Shown here piece by piece: positions 24,540 through 37,700 of a stretch of DNA of 64,000 nucleotides. Source of the DNA: Anagrus nilaparvatae. Lineage: Eukaryota > Arthropoda > Insecta > Hymenoptera > Mymaridae. Each line of letters starts with the position of its first letter. The first letter of the stretch is position 1. The stretch spans positions 2,294,001 through 2,358,000 of the forward strand of contig JAKSXM010000142.1 of NCBI GenBank assembly GCA_022575985.1, given 5' to 3'. A program made the position numbers and the translations under genes. A model generated the notes under the pieces. That model searched no databases, was not told the DNA's origin, and saw nothing but the letters and a program-made list of their open reading frames with translations.

Positions 24540-25960
24540 AAACTTTTATACAAAACGATTTGTGGTCCGGTGAACCATATTGATTTAAGTTTTTCACTGT
24601 TTCAAACCTTTTTCAGTACCAAACAGCAAAAAAATAAAAAAATAAAAAAAATTCAGCAATTTTCCATATATACGCCTTTCTATTTAGGCCAAAATAAAAA
24701 TTATCGCAGAAATACAGTTTCCCTATTTCAACAGCACTTTTTTGGTTAGAAAACTTGGTTTATAAGGAATTTTAGCCAAATCAAATGGTTTCATGCAAAT
24801 AAAGTCAAAATTTCTAAAAATGAAAAAATTTTTAAACTCACTTAAATCCATTTATATCAGTTTTTAGGGCCCTTTGATCCGGTTAACCATATTGATTTAA
24901 GATTTTCATTGTTTCGAACCTTTTCCGGTACCAGACAGCGAAAAATTTGAAAAAAAAAAAAATTCGACATTTTTCCATACATACCCCTTTGGATTTTGGC
25001 CAAAATATAAATTATCGCAGAAATACAGTTTCCCCACTTCAACAACACTTTTTTGGTTAGAAAACTTAATTCCTAATGAGTTTTAACCGATTTAAATAGT
25101 TTTATGTGAATAAAGTCAAAATTTCTAAAATCCAAAAATTTTCAAACTCACTATAAATCGATTTATATCGGGTTTTTTGGGCTCTTTGACCCGGGGAACC
25201 ATATTGATTTAAGTTTTTCACTGTTTCGAACCTTTTCCGGTACCAGACAGCGAAAAATTTGAAAAAAAAAAAAAATTCGACATTTTTCCATCCCTTTGGA
25301 TTTTGGCCAAAATAAAAATTATCGCAGAAATACAGTTTCCCTATTTAATCAGCACTATTTTGGTTTGAAAACTTGGTTCCTAATGAGTTTTAAGTGATTC
25401 AAATGGTTTGAAGCAAATAAAGCCAAAATTTCTAAAAATGAAAAAATTTTAAAATTCCCTTAAATCCATTTATATCAGATTTTTTGGGCTCTTTGACCCG
25501 GGGAACCATATTGATTTAAGTTTTTCACTGTTTCAAACCTTTTTCGGTACCAAAGAGCGAAAAATTTGAAGAAAAATAAATCGGACATTTTTCCAAACAT
25601 ACCCCTTTGGATTTTGGCCAAAATAAAAATTTTCAAATAAATCTGGTTCCCCTATCTTATCAGCACTTTTTTTGTTAGAAAACTTGGTTCCTAATGAGTT
25701 TTAACTGATTCAAATGGTTTGAAGCGAATAAACCCAAAATTTGTAAAATCCAAAAATTTTCAAATTCACTTAAATCCATTTATATCAGATTTTTTGGGAT
25801 CTTTGACCAGGGGAAACATATTGATTTAAGATTTTCACTGTTTCAAACCTTTTTTGGTACCAAACAGCGAAAAATTTGAAAAAAAAATAATTCAACATTT
25901 TTCAACATTTTTTACCCCTTTCGATTTTGGCCAAAATAAAAATTGTCAAAAAAATTCTAT
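24540..25960. repeat. ~310-bp tandem repeat, five copies
   Basis: The anchor AACCATATTGATTTAAG (one copy AAACATATTG) recurs near 24572, 24882, 25195, 25502 and 25812. Each is followed by TTTTTCACTGTTTC, TTTTCCGGTACCA.ACAGCGA, AAAAATTTGAAAAA, TTTTGGCCAAAATAAAAATT, ATCGCAGAAATACAG and TTTTGGTTAGAAAACTT. The last copies are more diverged. ORFs of 63-80 codons inside are incidental. Confidence 0.85.
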
Positions 25961-27277
25961 TTGCAAATCCGTTAACCAAAAGTGGAATTCCGCTAGCCGT
26001 ACATGTATTTTTTTTTCAGTGTATCTTTGAAAATCTATTAATATTTGGATTTGTCAGAACGTACAATTTTTTCAATACTGAGCATCGCGCAACCCTATTA
26101 ATTTTCTTCTAAGTTTTAGCTAAATAATTATAAGATACAGTCATTTGCAAAACTTAGACGAAAATGTGTAAAAAAAATAATTAAAACATACCTATAAAAT
26201 ACTTAATGCACAAAATTAAAATCGATTTATAATAAAATGAACTTTACTTACTTTTTTTAAAACTTCGCGGGTAATACAGTTTAAGTTTTTAATTCAAAAA
26301 TTTTCCACGCAAGCTCTGTCAGTCGCATTTGAAATTTTGAACATCCGGTGTGCATATCTTAAGAAAATCGCATAGTTCATAAATCTTTAAAACATGCACT
26401 TGTGCTTTTATGCTTTATTATTATTATTATATCGTGTATAAAAATGTTATACTTATTAGAGAGCGTGAAAGATCACCATTTTTTGTATACAAGTGGGGGA
26501 ACATACCGTATATTATTATGATTTTTTAATGTTTTTTTTTGTATTACCAACACTTTAGTAATATAAAAAATATCATCGTCATCACTATAATCTTGCAATC
26601 ATAAAAGAGTTTTTATTATCAGAATAATATAAACTAGCCAGGTGATCGACCCTCTCTATACTAAATCTATCCCTTCTTATAATTTTGTGCAAAACACATC
26701 CAAAATCATTGTAAATATATGTACAAATTGCATACTACAATAAAATTTGTATATGTGTATATTAAAGTCGACTGACGTCGCCGAGTCACTCGTCAGGGCG
26801 CGGATATCATGGGCGAGAAAAACGAGTCTCAGCATATTATTTATTAAAGTCTATCATTTCAAGAATACAATAATATGATTTCAAACAAATTATAAAATTC
26901 TACCCAGATTGTACCATTAATTATATTGTTATTTTATTTTTTTTAATGTGATAATTCAGTGAAAATAATAAGTGTTTTAAAATTTAAGTTTTTATAGTGA
27001 AAAATAAAAAATAAGGGTATTTTTAATGTCTTGGAAAACCCATATAAATGCAAACGTAATAAAAAAATGTTAAAAAGTGTACAAGAATTTAACGAAGAAA
27101 TAAATAATTTCATTTAAGATTTTTTTGTTTAAAAAAAAAAGGAGGTTAATCAAGGATAGTAAGGCAGAGAATACACTGTATAATATTAATAATGTATGTG
27201 AATAAAAGATAGTTAGCCTGGACGACGTCCTCGCCGTCGGCCATTGTCCTCGCTTGTTGACATGGAAGCCTATCAAA
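25961..27277. promoter_or_regulatory. Attractin upstream region / probable promoter and 5' UTR
   Basis: Otherwise AT-rich, but two GC-rich islands stand out: 26765-26830 (TGACGTCGCCGAGTCACTCG, GGGCGCGGATATCATGGGCG) and 27215-27275 (CTGGACGACGTCCTCGCCG) just before the start codon. Their position suggests core promoter and 5' UTR of attractin. TGACGTC resembles a CRE/ATF site. No transcription start can be fixed. Confidence 0.35.
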
Positions 27278-30200
27278 ATGGCAGAGACCTTGCAGATGTT
27301 TTTTATCCTTCGTAACTGCAAATATCGTAGAAAATTAAAAGAATTTATAAAAAAACACAGAAGAAAGATTAATAATGATAATAATAATGAAATTTTACAA
27401 TTTACAAAAAGTAATAGAAAATTTAATAATTCATTTATTTTTTTATTATTTTATTGGTTAGTAATAACATTATCATTAATAAATTGTGCCAATGGAACCT
27501 CAACATCACAACAATTATTTAGTATAACATCCACGTGTGATAATATTAACTGTCATAACGGAGAATGTGTAAATGGAAGTTGCGTTTGTCGTGAAGGATG
27601 GCAAGGACCTAATTGTCAATATTGTGCCGGTAAAGTAAGGTAAATATCCCTATTTTAGTAATTAAATATTATAATTATATGTTAAATACTTTGTGCTCCG
27701 ATTTGCAATAATAAGAAAGAAAAAAAAACGGAGTTTAGTTTTTTTATGGTGGGTGTGTTAAGTAGACCGTGTAGGCATACATAAATTTGTTAATAAATTA
27801 TGAAAATAATAAAATTATACCTTTGCTCCAAAAATATAAAATTATCAATTAAATTTTTAATATAATAATTATTATTCTGTCTTTATAAACTCTTTAATTT
27901 TAAATTACCTACTATGATAAAGTTTTAAGAACCCTTTTTTAATTTAAAAACAATTAAATTATAAAACATTTAGCAATTAAAATTAAAATTTATATTATTA
28001 AATATTTCAAATGTTTTCTAGTTTTTATTTTATACAGAAAATTTTTCATCAATTTATTTATTTATTCTATTAATTAAAAATTCAATTTTTATAATCAAAA
28101 AACTGGAAATATCACAATAATTTTTTCTTATTTTTTTAAATATTTTCTGTCTGATACAAAGATTATAATAAATAAATAAAATTCTTCATCTCAATAATAA
28201 TAATGATGATATTATTTTTTTTTTATTATGATTATATAAAAATTCTTGTATTAAGTACTTTTAATTAATAAAATATTTGTTTTATGTAATATAAACCTAT
28301 ATACTTTGATGATAATTTTTTATATACCGCCTTAACTTAAATAAATTAATTAAATATAGAAAGTTTATTAAACAATTAGTTTAATTTATTATTTATTTTT
28401 TACACTAAAAATTACTAAAAAATTAATATGCGATAAAACTTCCTTTAGGTAATAATAAATTATCTTAACGCAATAAAATAATTTGTGTATTTTATAAAAA
28501 ATAAATAAATGCATTTGTAATGTTAGTAGGCAGACATATTATAAAAATAATCATTATCATTGATGACTTAAAAGGTGTTAGAAAATGTGAATATAACGGT
28601 TTTATGAAACTTATGCTATTTTACTTTGTAATTTTTACAAGAATTTTTATTTTTATTATTTTTAAATATATTAAATTTGCTAATTTTTTTAATTTTTTTT
28701 CTTTGAATTTTGATGTGAAATTTGTTTTAGAAATTTTAGAAAAAAATAAAATTTATTGATCATTAAAAATGTATTTTTGCTAGCAAAATAAATTCAATAA
28801 TAATAATAATAATAAAATAAATCAAAAAACTTCATTCTCAGAGTATTAGGTATATTTATAAAAATTTTTTTTAAGGAGTGGAAGATATATTTTTATACTA
28901 GAATAAATTTGAAACTAAATCTAAAAAAAAAAAAAACAAAATTTAATCAATATAAGAAAATATATTTAGGGGAGTTAATACATGTAGTTAGTATGTATAA
29001 AATATCAAGGACATAAATTTCCTTTTCCCCCTTTTCATGCTCATCATCACACAACTCATTATAAATTTTAATAAGAGATTTTCTAATTAAAAAAAAAATA
29101 AACTTTTATTTTTGCAGATTATCATCGTTATCAGGTAATATACATGATGGTATCGGTAATTATACAACAGATGTTAAATGTTCATGGTTAATTGAAAGTA
29201 CTATACCAAATTCAACTATACGTATGCATATTGAAGAATTTGCAACAGAATGTGGATGGGATCATTTATATATATTTGATGGTGATAGCGTTGAATCACC
29301 ATTATTAGGTGTATTTACTGGTTTAATGCACAAAGATGATTATCATATAAGACGTGTACCAGAAGTCATTGCTAAATCTGGTAATGCCTTATTACATTTC
29401 TATTCTGATGTTGCATATAATATGAGTGGCTTCAATATTACTTACAAAATCAATGCTTGTCCTAGCAGGTACGTTACATTTCTTTTTTCTTTCTTTCTTT
29501 CTTTTGTTTTTCATGAAGCCATAAATACACTATTATTTTACTTGTCTAACTATAAATCAAATTATATATTGGCTAATCCGTGTAATTTTAAGGGAGATTA
29601 TTTTTTTGGAGTTTTGCTTCTCTAAAAAATTTATTCTCCATGTAATACTGAAATCTTGCCCTCAAATGAAAATCTGATTTGAAAATTTGTTATGTTTCTT
29701 AGAAGATTTAAAGTTTGTGATTTCAAACTGCCAGATTTCATGATTGTTGATTACAAATATAAGATAAATGAATTTATTAACTGATGTTACCTGTTTATAT
29801 TTGTAATCAACAATCATGAAAACTGCCGCAGTTATAATTTATTTGTATTTGGTCCCAAATCCAAAGTATTTTCTACAAAATAGGTGTGTAGAAAATACTT
29901 TCATCAAAAATTAATTCATAAAAAAAAATAAGTTAAATCTCTATCTGTCATTTTTAATAAGAGTCTTCATAATGAGTAAATCCGGTATTTGATTAAAATT
30001 TTTTTTAATTTGAACGTTAATTAAATAAAGAGTATTTTTCAAATAAAAGTCCCATTTAAAGTTAAACAAATATTTTTATCTAATTTTTATTTAATAAATT
30101 AAAAATAAAAATGATTAAATAGGTATTTTTCAGTTCAAAACTTTTGGATAAACAATTAAAATTTTTGGAAATTTCAGAGCAAAAATTACTTGGATTAGTC

Positions 30201-33200
30201 CATATAAAATCAAATTTTGACATAAATTTTATCATGTTTATGTATTATATTCCATAAAAATTATCATTTTTATATAGTAAATCAATTTTTCTGTTGAATA
30301 ATTTAGTAAAGCTATAGTAATATTATTTATTTACATTCAAAATTACTATATAGAGCATGTATTTGAGTTTATTAAAGTTATATAATAAAATCCAATGAAA
30401 ATTGTATAATTATTTGTACTATATAAACTTCAAAGTATAAAGTTCGTTAAACTTCTTTGTAAAAATAAGTATGCATTATGATAATTAACATGCATTAATT
30501 AAATAAAACAACATGCTAAAATATATACTATAAAAAAAAAAAATTTATTTTCTATTTCAGAAATTCAAAAATTGATTGTTCTGGAAATGGAGTTTGTATC
30601 GATGGTGTATGTACTTGTGATGCAACATGGATGGGTGAAGCTTGCGATGTACCAATTTGTCCAAATAATTGTTCAGCATATGATAATAATGGACGTTGTA
30701 ATCATGAAAAACATAGATGTGATTGTTACAATGGATACAAAGGTAAAATAAATAATATTTTTTTTATAAAATTGACTTTTTGATTGATTTCTAATATGAA
30801 ATATATATATACCTTTTTAATCTAAATACATAAAAACACATTTTCTGGTAAACTAGAGCGGAAATTAAATTTTTTTATTTGTATATTACTTACTTATCTC
30901 ATGTATAGAATACAAAAAATACCAAATATCGAATTTTATATACCTACTCGAAACTTAATATTTACTTAATATTGTTGTTAATTTTTTGAAATCGCTGTAT
31001 TTTAAATCAAATAATAAAAGAATAATTTATTAAAAGCACCTGAAATAATTAAAATTTTTTTGAAAATTTTAAAAATATAATCAAAGAAGGTCAAGAATGA
31101 CCAAGATAAAAAAAAAACGGAGCAGAACCAGGAAACCAAACAACAGCAATTATATTATTTTTTTATGGATGTTAACAAGATTATATTCTTGAATGTGTTA
31201 TATATATATATACTAGATGAAAAATTAAAATATTATTACATTTATAATGATTATTACTTGTCCTTGTTAAAAAAAAAATTATACTATTATTATTAATTTT
31301 TTATATGTTCTAAACATTAATCTCGACATTAATAAAAAATATGCTCAAATAGGTAATATAAGTGTATAGCTTGTAAAAAGGAACTTAACAAAATATTACC
31401 TTGGTTAAATTTGTATTATATGAATCTTTTTTCAAGTAATAAGTTTATAATGATACCTATTTTTTTATTTTTATATTAGTTATTATGTCAAAGCTTTTTA
31501 AGGTTGAATATTTTAGATTATAATTTACTTTGTATATAAATAAGTTTTGATAAGAGTCAAAAAAGTCAGAATAATATATAAAAAATCTAAATATACGAGT
31601 AAATATAAATTTCTCGCTTTTAAAAGATTTACTGGATTGTCCCATATAAAAACATAAAATATGTAAACATTAAAAATAAAAATATTTACATTAATTAATA
31701 ATCCTGATTACAATGTTGCCATTTACTATGTCATTAAATTTTTTTTTAATTATAATGTTAATTAAAATTTTGTATAGTTGATAAGAAGATAATTTTTATA
31801 GGAGTATACTTAAAACAGATAAAACAATAAAAATTTTATCCCTTAGATGTGAAACAAATAGTAGTTAACAATTTTTTTTATGTACTTTATAATTAGAGTG
31901 TTATCTTCATGCAATACATTTTTTTAGCAAAAAAAAAAAAATTATCATCTATGTGCATTCTGTATTATCATCCTATATTATTTGTTTTTGTTTATTTTTT
32001 TTTATACTGACTTGAAAATTTTAAATTATGCGTAATGTGTATTCTCTTATAAATGAAATAAATATTTATCAATTTTGAATTAAAATTTTTTAGATTATTT
32101 TGCACAGATAATTTTTTATTTATTATTAATTAATATTTTCATGACAATTAATTGTTATTAATCTGTCCTGTTTATGTTTTAAAATTATTTTTTATTGAAT
32201 TTATAAATTGTAAATTTATTTAACTCATAAATACCAATAATTTTAAATTAATTTTTTGTAGGTGCCGATTGTAATCAAACTAGTGAACAAGGATTCTGGG
32301 ATGTTATGAATTATAATGATTTTTCTCCAGAAGGCACAGCAAGTCACTGTGCTATTATATGGAGGGATTCCCTTTATATAGTTGGTGGTGAAAGTTTTTA
32401 TAGAGCTAAAATGATTTATATTTATGATTTTAATGGAAATGTTTGGGAAACTCCATATGTCGTTGGAAAACAGCCAGAACGTCGCTATGGTCATTCATGT
32501 GTTTTATTTGGAGATAAAATCTATGTATATGGTGGAGTAATTGAGAATTCTACGGTTACTAATGAGTTGTGGGCGTTTGATGTATCAGCTAAGGTTTGGG
32601 AAAATGTTACAGTCCAAGACAATTGCATTAATAGAAATATGTGTGGTCCTTTAAAAGTTGCTGGACACACAGCTACTTTAGTTCATTACGCAAGAAAAGA
32701 AGTTATGGTTGTTATTTTTGGTCATTCTCCACAGTATGGTTACCTAAATACCGTCCAAGAATACTATTTTGGTACTCGTGAATGGCAAATTGTAGATACA
32801 GTTGGTTTTCCAGTTAAAGGAGGTTTTGGGCATAGCTCAGCTTATGATTCTTTTACTAATCTTATTTATGTATATGGTGGTTATATATCAGAATCTCAAA
32901 GTACTCAAATATTAACCAGTCGATTGTATTCATATCAACCGAATACTCGAGAATGGAGACTTTTAACATCAGCTCCATCAGCTCGTTTTTTCCACACAGC
33001 TGCTTTTGTAAGTGATGGTTTGATGCTAGTATTTGGTGGCAATACTCATAACGATACTTTACTGTCTTATGGAGCAAGATGTTATTCAGCAGATACAATA
33101 GCATATGATGTAACATGTGATACTTGGAAACAATATACTATGCCGGCGGAAATGTCAGATTTATCAAGGTATGGGCATAGTGCTAACATGTTTGATAAAT

Positions 33201-36200
33201 CTATGTATATTTATGGAGGGTTTGATGGACAACTATTATCAGATTTGATAAAGTAAGAAAATAATTCGTAAAATTTATTAGTTTTTAAAAATTAAATTTA
33301 AAAAATTTTCTCATTTCAAATTTTAGATATACGCCAGGTTCTTGTGAGCAACTAAAAGATCTTACTCAATGTTTGAATGCCAGAGTAGGAGTAAAGTGTA
33401 TTTGGGATAAAATACAAAGTGTGTGTTTATCAATTAATAAAATTCCAAGAAATGTGTTCGTTACTGATGATCCCCAAGATGGTAAATACATGAAATGTTT
33501 AGATGAAACTCCAATGAGAGGATTTACCCAACATAGTGAGCTTTGCAAATTTTTAACTGACTGCAAAGCATGTGTTCAAACATCCTATGGATGTGTATGG
33601 TGTGGTAAAAGTTGTGCTTATGAATTGTGTCGAACTTCTGAAAAATCTTCACCAGTAGAAGAAGTAAGAAATCTAGAAATGTGTGATGCTCATACAGGTA
33701 TAGAATGTTTTCAATTGCACACGTGCCAAGCATGCTTGAGTAATCCTCAATGTTTATGGTCTTGGTCTAATGGACCTGATAGATGTAAGCCTTTGGTAGA
33801 TATTATGATTGTAAGTAAAAAAAATTAGACAATATTTATAAAATTTTAAAATAAAAATTTTAATATTTTATACTATATTCCAAAAGGTGAATCGTAACCA
33901 CTATCCTTACAAAATGAGTGGGTCAAATAATACTATACAGCCTCAGAGATCACAAGTTGACAATTGTCGAAGCCCATGCGTTGACAATTTATCATGTAAA
34001 AACTGTACAGAGTCAGAATGTATTTGGTGTCAAAATGAAGAAAAATGTGTTGATAAAAATGCTTATCCCGCTAGTTTCCCGTATGGTCAATGTCGTGAAT
34101 GGACAACTTCTCATGATAAATGTCGTACTACAAAAACAGGAAAAGAATGGTGTACTTCTCATAATTCATGTGCCAGCTGTAGAACTGATCCAGCATGTGG
34201 TTGGTGTGATGATGGTTCAGGTACTGGTAAGGGCAAATGTTTGCCTGGTGGTGCTAGAACGCCAAGCTCAAGAAGTCCAGAAAAATGTTCTTTTGAAAAC
34301 TGGTACTTTACAGAATGTCCAAGTAAGAAAAAGCTTTATAATTTTTCAATCTAATTTAAAGATTTAAATAAAAAACATTCAAATATTATATTTTGATAAA
34401 TTTAGGATGCCAATGTAATGGTCACAGCACATGTTATCCAAATAGTAATGAATGCATACAACCTTGTGGAAATTTAACTGTAGGCCAACACTGCGAGAAA
34501 TGCAAACCTGGTTATTATGGTAATCCACTTAATGGAGCTACATGTCAAAGTAAACATTGTTCTTAAAATTTTATGTTTTATTATTCATCATTATTAATTT
34601 CACTTATTAATTTTTTAGTATGTTCTTGCAATGACCAAGGTACAAATTGTACAAGTGAAACTGGTAAATGTTTTTGTACAACGAAAGGTATAATAGGAGA
34701 TCATTGTGAGAGATGTGATGTTAGCGGCTTGTATCATGGAGACCCCTTAAATAGAGGATCATGTTTTTGTAATAAAATTTATTTTCAAGAATATAAAATT
34801 TTAGTAGAAAATTATATTAAATTTAATAACCATTTTTTAGATGACTTGGCAATAGATTATCAATTTACATTCAATTTAAGCAAAAAAGAAGATCGGTATT
34901 ATAGAAAAATAAATTTTAAAAATTCTCCCCCTAAACATGATGTAGATGCTGATTTTTCAATAACGTGTTCTGTGCTTGCCAAAATGAATATAACAATTAA
35001 AAAAGTTAATAGTCCAGAGAAACCATTGCTTATAGGTGCCAACTGTACAAATTTAACTTACAAACACCGCTTTAGTAAATCTGATTACAGTTTTGGTAGC
35101 GAGGACAATAATACTCTTACGTCATTTTATGTTTACGTTTATGACTTCCAAACGCCTTTATGGATTCAGATATCATTTTCTCAGTATTCAAAACTTAATT
35201 TACAACAATTTTTTATCACATTTTCTACGTAAGTTTTAAATTTAAAATTAGAGTAGACTTAAATTTCAGTTTTTATATATTTACTTTAATTTTTCTAGGT
35301 GCTTCCTTGCTCTTTTATTGGTTGCAGCAGTTTTGTGGAAAATTAAACAAAAATATGATATGTTCAGAAGAAGGCAAAGACTTTTTGTTGAAATGGAACA
35401 AATGGCTAATCGAGCTTTTAGTCAAGTTTTTGTAGAAATAGATAGACGTGAAACAATTATTTCAGATAATGACAATGATACCGGAGTTAACAGTACACGT
35501 AAACGTCGGAGAAAAAAGGTCAGTAATTATAATTTGATTATTTTTTATTTAAAGATATTATTAGATATGAGTACTCTCGTAGAAAAAAAAAAGAGGTATT
35601 AGAACTAAATTAAAAAAAAAAGAGATTTTTAAAAAAATGTGCTTCTATGCCAAAAAATCAAAATTTCACCTATCACAGTGGTTAAATAAAAATTCATATT
35701 TTTATTCATAAAAATATTTAAAAAAAACTTCTTTTCCTCTTTTCCCAATGATAAATTATTTTCTAGAAAAATTGGATAACTCGTTTGTAATTATCGTTTT
35801 TATTTTCATAAGTTTGTCCAGTACTTTTAACTTGTAAATTTGCGGTAAAAGTAAAATTAAAAAAATTAGGTCTACCTATACTCAATTTGCATTCTGTAAA
35901 ATTTTATATGTGAAAATCAATTCAGGATCAAATGAAACCATTTTTGGCAATAAATTCGCGTCCATAAATGTATTTTTTTTTGATGAAAAATGTTAATGTT
36001 GCTTAATTCCGATTTCTGAATATTTTTAGAACTGGAATGCCAAAAGAAAATATGTATCCATAGTTTTTTTGATCTGGAGAAAAGAAAGAAATGCTCATAA
36101 AATAAATCATTATAATATTTAATTATACCCTTAGTATTTAAAAAAAATTTATTTATTTTTTAATACTTTAGTTACTAATATTGTCAAAAAACAATTTATT

Positions 36201-36626
36201 GAAGAGTTTTATAATTTTAATTTACATTAATTTGTGCAAGCATTTGTATTGAAATTTTTTCCTTTCAAACGCGCTAATTACAAGGCTAATAATCCTTAGT
36301 CATTAATTGAAAAAATATACATATATTTTTATTTTATATATATATATATAAGTCCTAAAGGAATAAATTTTACATTTTAGAATGCTCCAAGTCCGATAGC
36401 ATTGGAGCCTTGCTGTGGCAATCGAGCTGCAGTTTTATCTTTACTAGTCAGATTACCTACAGGGGATGGAGCTTTTACACCTGCAGGTCAAAGTGGTGGA
36501 CTCGCAGTAGCTTCTGCTTTAGTCACCTTAGGTAGTCCAAGCAGGCCTTCTCAAGAATTAACTATAAAAGAACCTAAAAAATCTAGGAAAGCAGTAAGTC
36601 AACATCCAGAATCTACGTGCATTTAG
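27278..36626 (+). CDS. Atrn: Attractin / distracted homologue (ten coding exons)
   Basis: Type I membrane receptor-like protein of the attractin family. Coding exons: 27278-27639, 29118-29468, 30561-30742, 32262-33252, 33327-33810, 33887-34322, 34406-34549, 34619-35228, 35299-35518, 36381-36626; all junctions are GT-AG and phases agree, giving 1341 residues. Domains in order: basic leader and hydrophobic signal/anchor (53-68), EGF (87-113), CUB (about 121-237), EGF (about 240-298), Kelch propeller (about 299-640, repeats with YGG, FGG and RYGHS), cysteine-rich PSI repeats (about 635-935), laminin-type EGF (about 935-1035), TM (about 1180-1200), cytoplasmic tail. Diagnostic stretches are ATECGWDHLYIFDGDS, FGGNTHNDT, FPYGQCREW, LLVAAVLWKIKQ and LEPCCGNRAAVL. 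The C-type lectin domain of vertebrate attractin is absent between the PSI repeats. The upstream TTG is not a credible start; the ATG in AAAATGGCA is used. Confidence 0.95.
27640..29117 (+). other. Attractin intron 1
   Basis: A 1.48-kb AT-rich intron separating the signal/EGF exon from the CUB exon, with donor GTAAAT and acceptor TTTTTGCAG. An internal 79-codon frame at 28520 is low-complexity and not supported as a gene. Confidence 0.7.
29469..30560 (+). other. Attractin intron 2, with hairpin
   Basis: Starts GTACGT, followed by a TTTC microsatellite (29484-29503). It contains a perfect 25-bp inverted repeat at 29738-29762 and 29795-29819 with a 32-base loop. The rest is AT-rich with nothing else recognised. 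Confidence 0.65.
29738..29819. repeat. Short hairpin in attractin intron 2
   Basis: Arm TCATGATTGTTGATTACAAA and five further bases is followed by 32 bases and its exact complement. Both arms are bordered by ACTGCC, the left on its outer side and the right after CATGAAA. It could be a foldback insertion or a hairpin RNA; the sequence alone cannot decide. Confidence 0.7.
30743..32261 (+). other. Attractin intron 3
   Basis: A 1.52-kb AT-rich intron between the EGF exon and the Kelch exon, with donor GTAAAA and acceptor TTTTTTGTAG. No repeats with partners or exons were seen inside. Confidence 0.65.
35519..36380 (+). other. Attractin intron 9
   Basis: An 862-bp intron in the cytoplasmic-tail coding region, with donor GTCAGT and acceptor TACATTTTAG. 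The frame stays open for about 28 codons past the donor, so a read-through alternative tail cannot be excluded, but the next exon encodes the conserved CCGNRAAVL tail. A TA microsatellite lies near 36340. Confidence 0.65.
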
Positions 36627-37700
36627 CAGTAATTAGAATTTTTTTATTTATTTATTATTTACCTGTCATTTAATGCTTTAAGACTGAAAAGATTTATATA
36701 ATTTATTATTATTATTTTTATGAACTGCATTTTAAATGTACAGTTGTGCCACAACAACTTTTTTTATATATATATATTTTTTTTTTGGGGACTGTTTAAA
36801 AAAAATGGTTATTATAAGATATATAAAAATATATTGTACAGTTTTGTAAATAGTTGTAAAACTTAAAAATAATTTTGATTAAGTTTTAAACGAGAAAAGC
36901 ACATATTATCTATAACTTTGTCATAAATAATCAAAATATAAAGCACTGAAATATTGCTTATAATTCACTTAAATAAACTTAAATATTTATTGATAATTGT
37001 GCTAATTCTTTTTCTTATATACATTGTACATAAAATTCTATATGTAATAAATTATAACGCTTTTGTCTATAATAATAATTATTATTATATGTTAAGATGA
37101 AAGTTTAATTAGCATTTAAAAAAAAAATGCTAAAGAAATATTTGTACAAAAAAAAAATAGTTTTAATTTATTATATTGAGCAAAAAGAACAAGTAAATTT
37201 CAAGAAATTTTTTTTATAAAAAAAATTTTGTAATACTATAACCCAAATGAAATTTTGTTTTTTTCAAATTATATAATAAAATTTAAGACTTAAAAAAATG
37301 TTATCAATAATAGAAATGACTGTTTTCTAAAAATATTTTAAATAATTTTGTTGATATTTATATATACTTAATCAATATATTATAAATATTATTATTGAAT
37401 TGTAATTTTATATGTAAAAAATTTTTTAGAATTTGATCTCTATATATTTCTAAATAATTATCAATAAATCAGACTTTTAAAAATAGTAAAATGAATCCAA
37501 AAAAAAAAAGAAAAAAAAGAAAAAAATTAGTAGGCAAAATATTAAACACTCATAAAATATTAATACTTTTGTTAAAAATATTTTGCTTTAATGTTTGCTA
37601 TAATAATTTAAAATTTAAATTGTTTTTACTTTGTTTCAGATGAGCTTGAAGTATATTTATATATTGAATAAAACTCGTTTTTTTCTTTTTTGATATTCAA
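36627..37700 (+). other. Attractin 3' UTR (approximate)
   Basis: AT-rich region after the stop codon. Candidate polyadenylation hexamers AATAAA lie at 36972-36977 and 37046-37051, and others follow near 37667. The end is not defined by sequence. Confidence 0.35.

Noticed and set aside
32862..33116. Antisense ORF within the attractin Kelch exon
   Set aside because: It is a shadow of the conserved Kelch-coding strand with no independent support.
33918..34367. 149-codon ORF overlapping the attractin exon at 33887-34322
   Set aside because: It is an out-of-frame shadow of the cysteine-rich PSI-repeat exon, which joins in frame with its neighbours.
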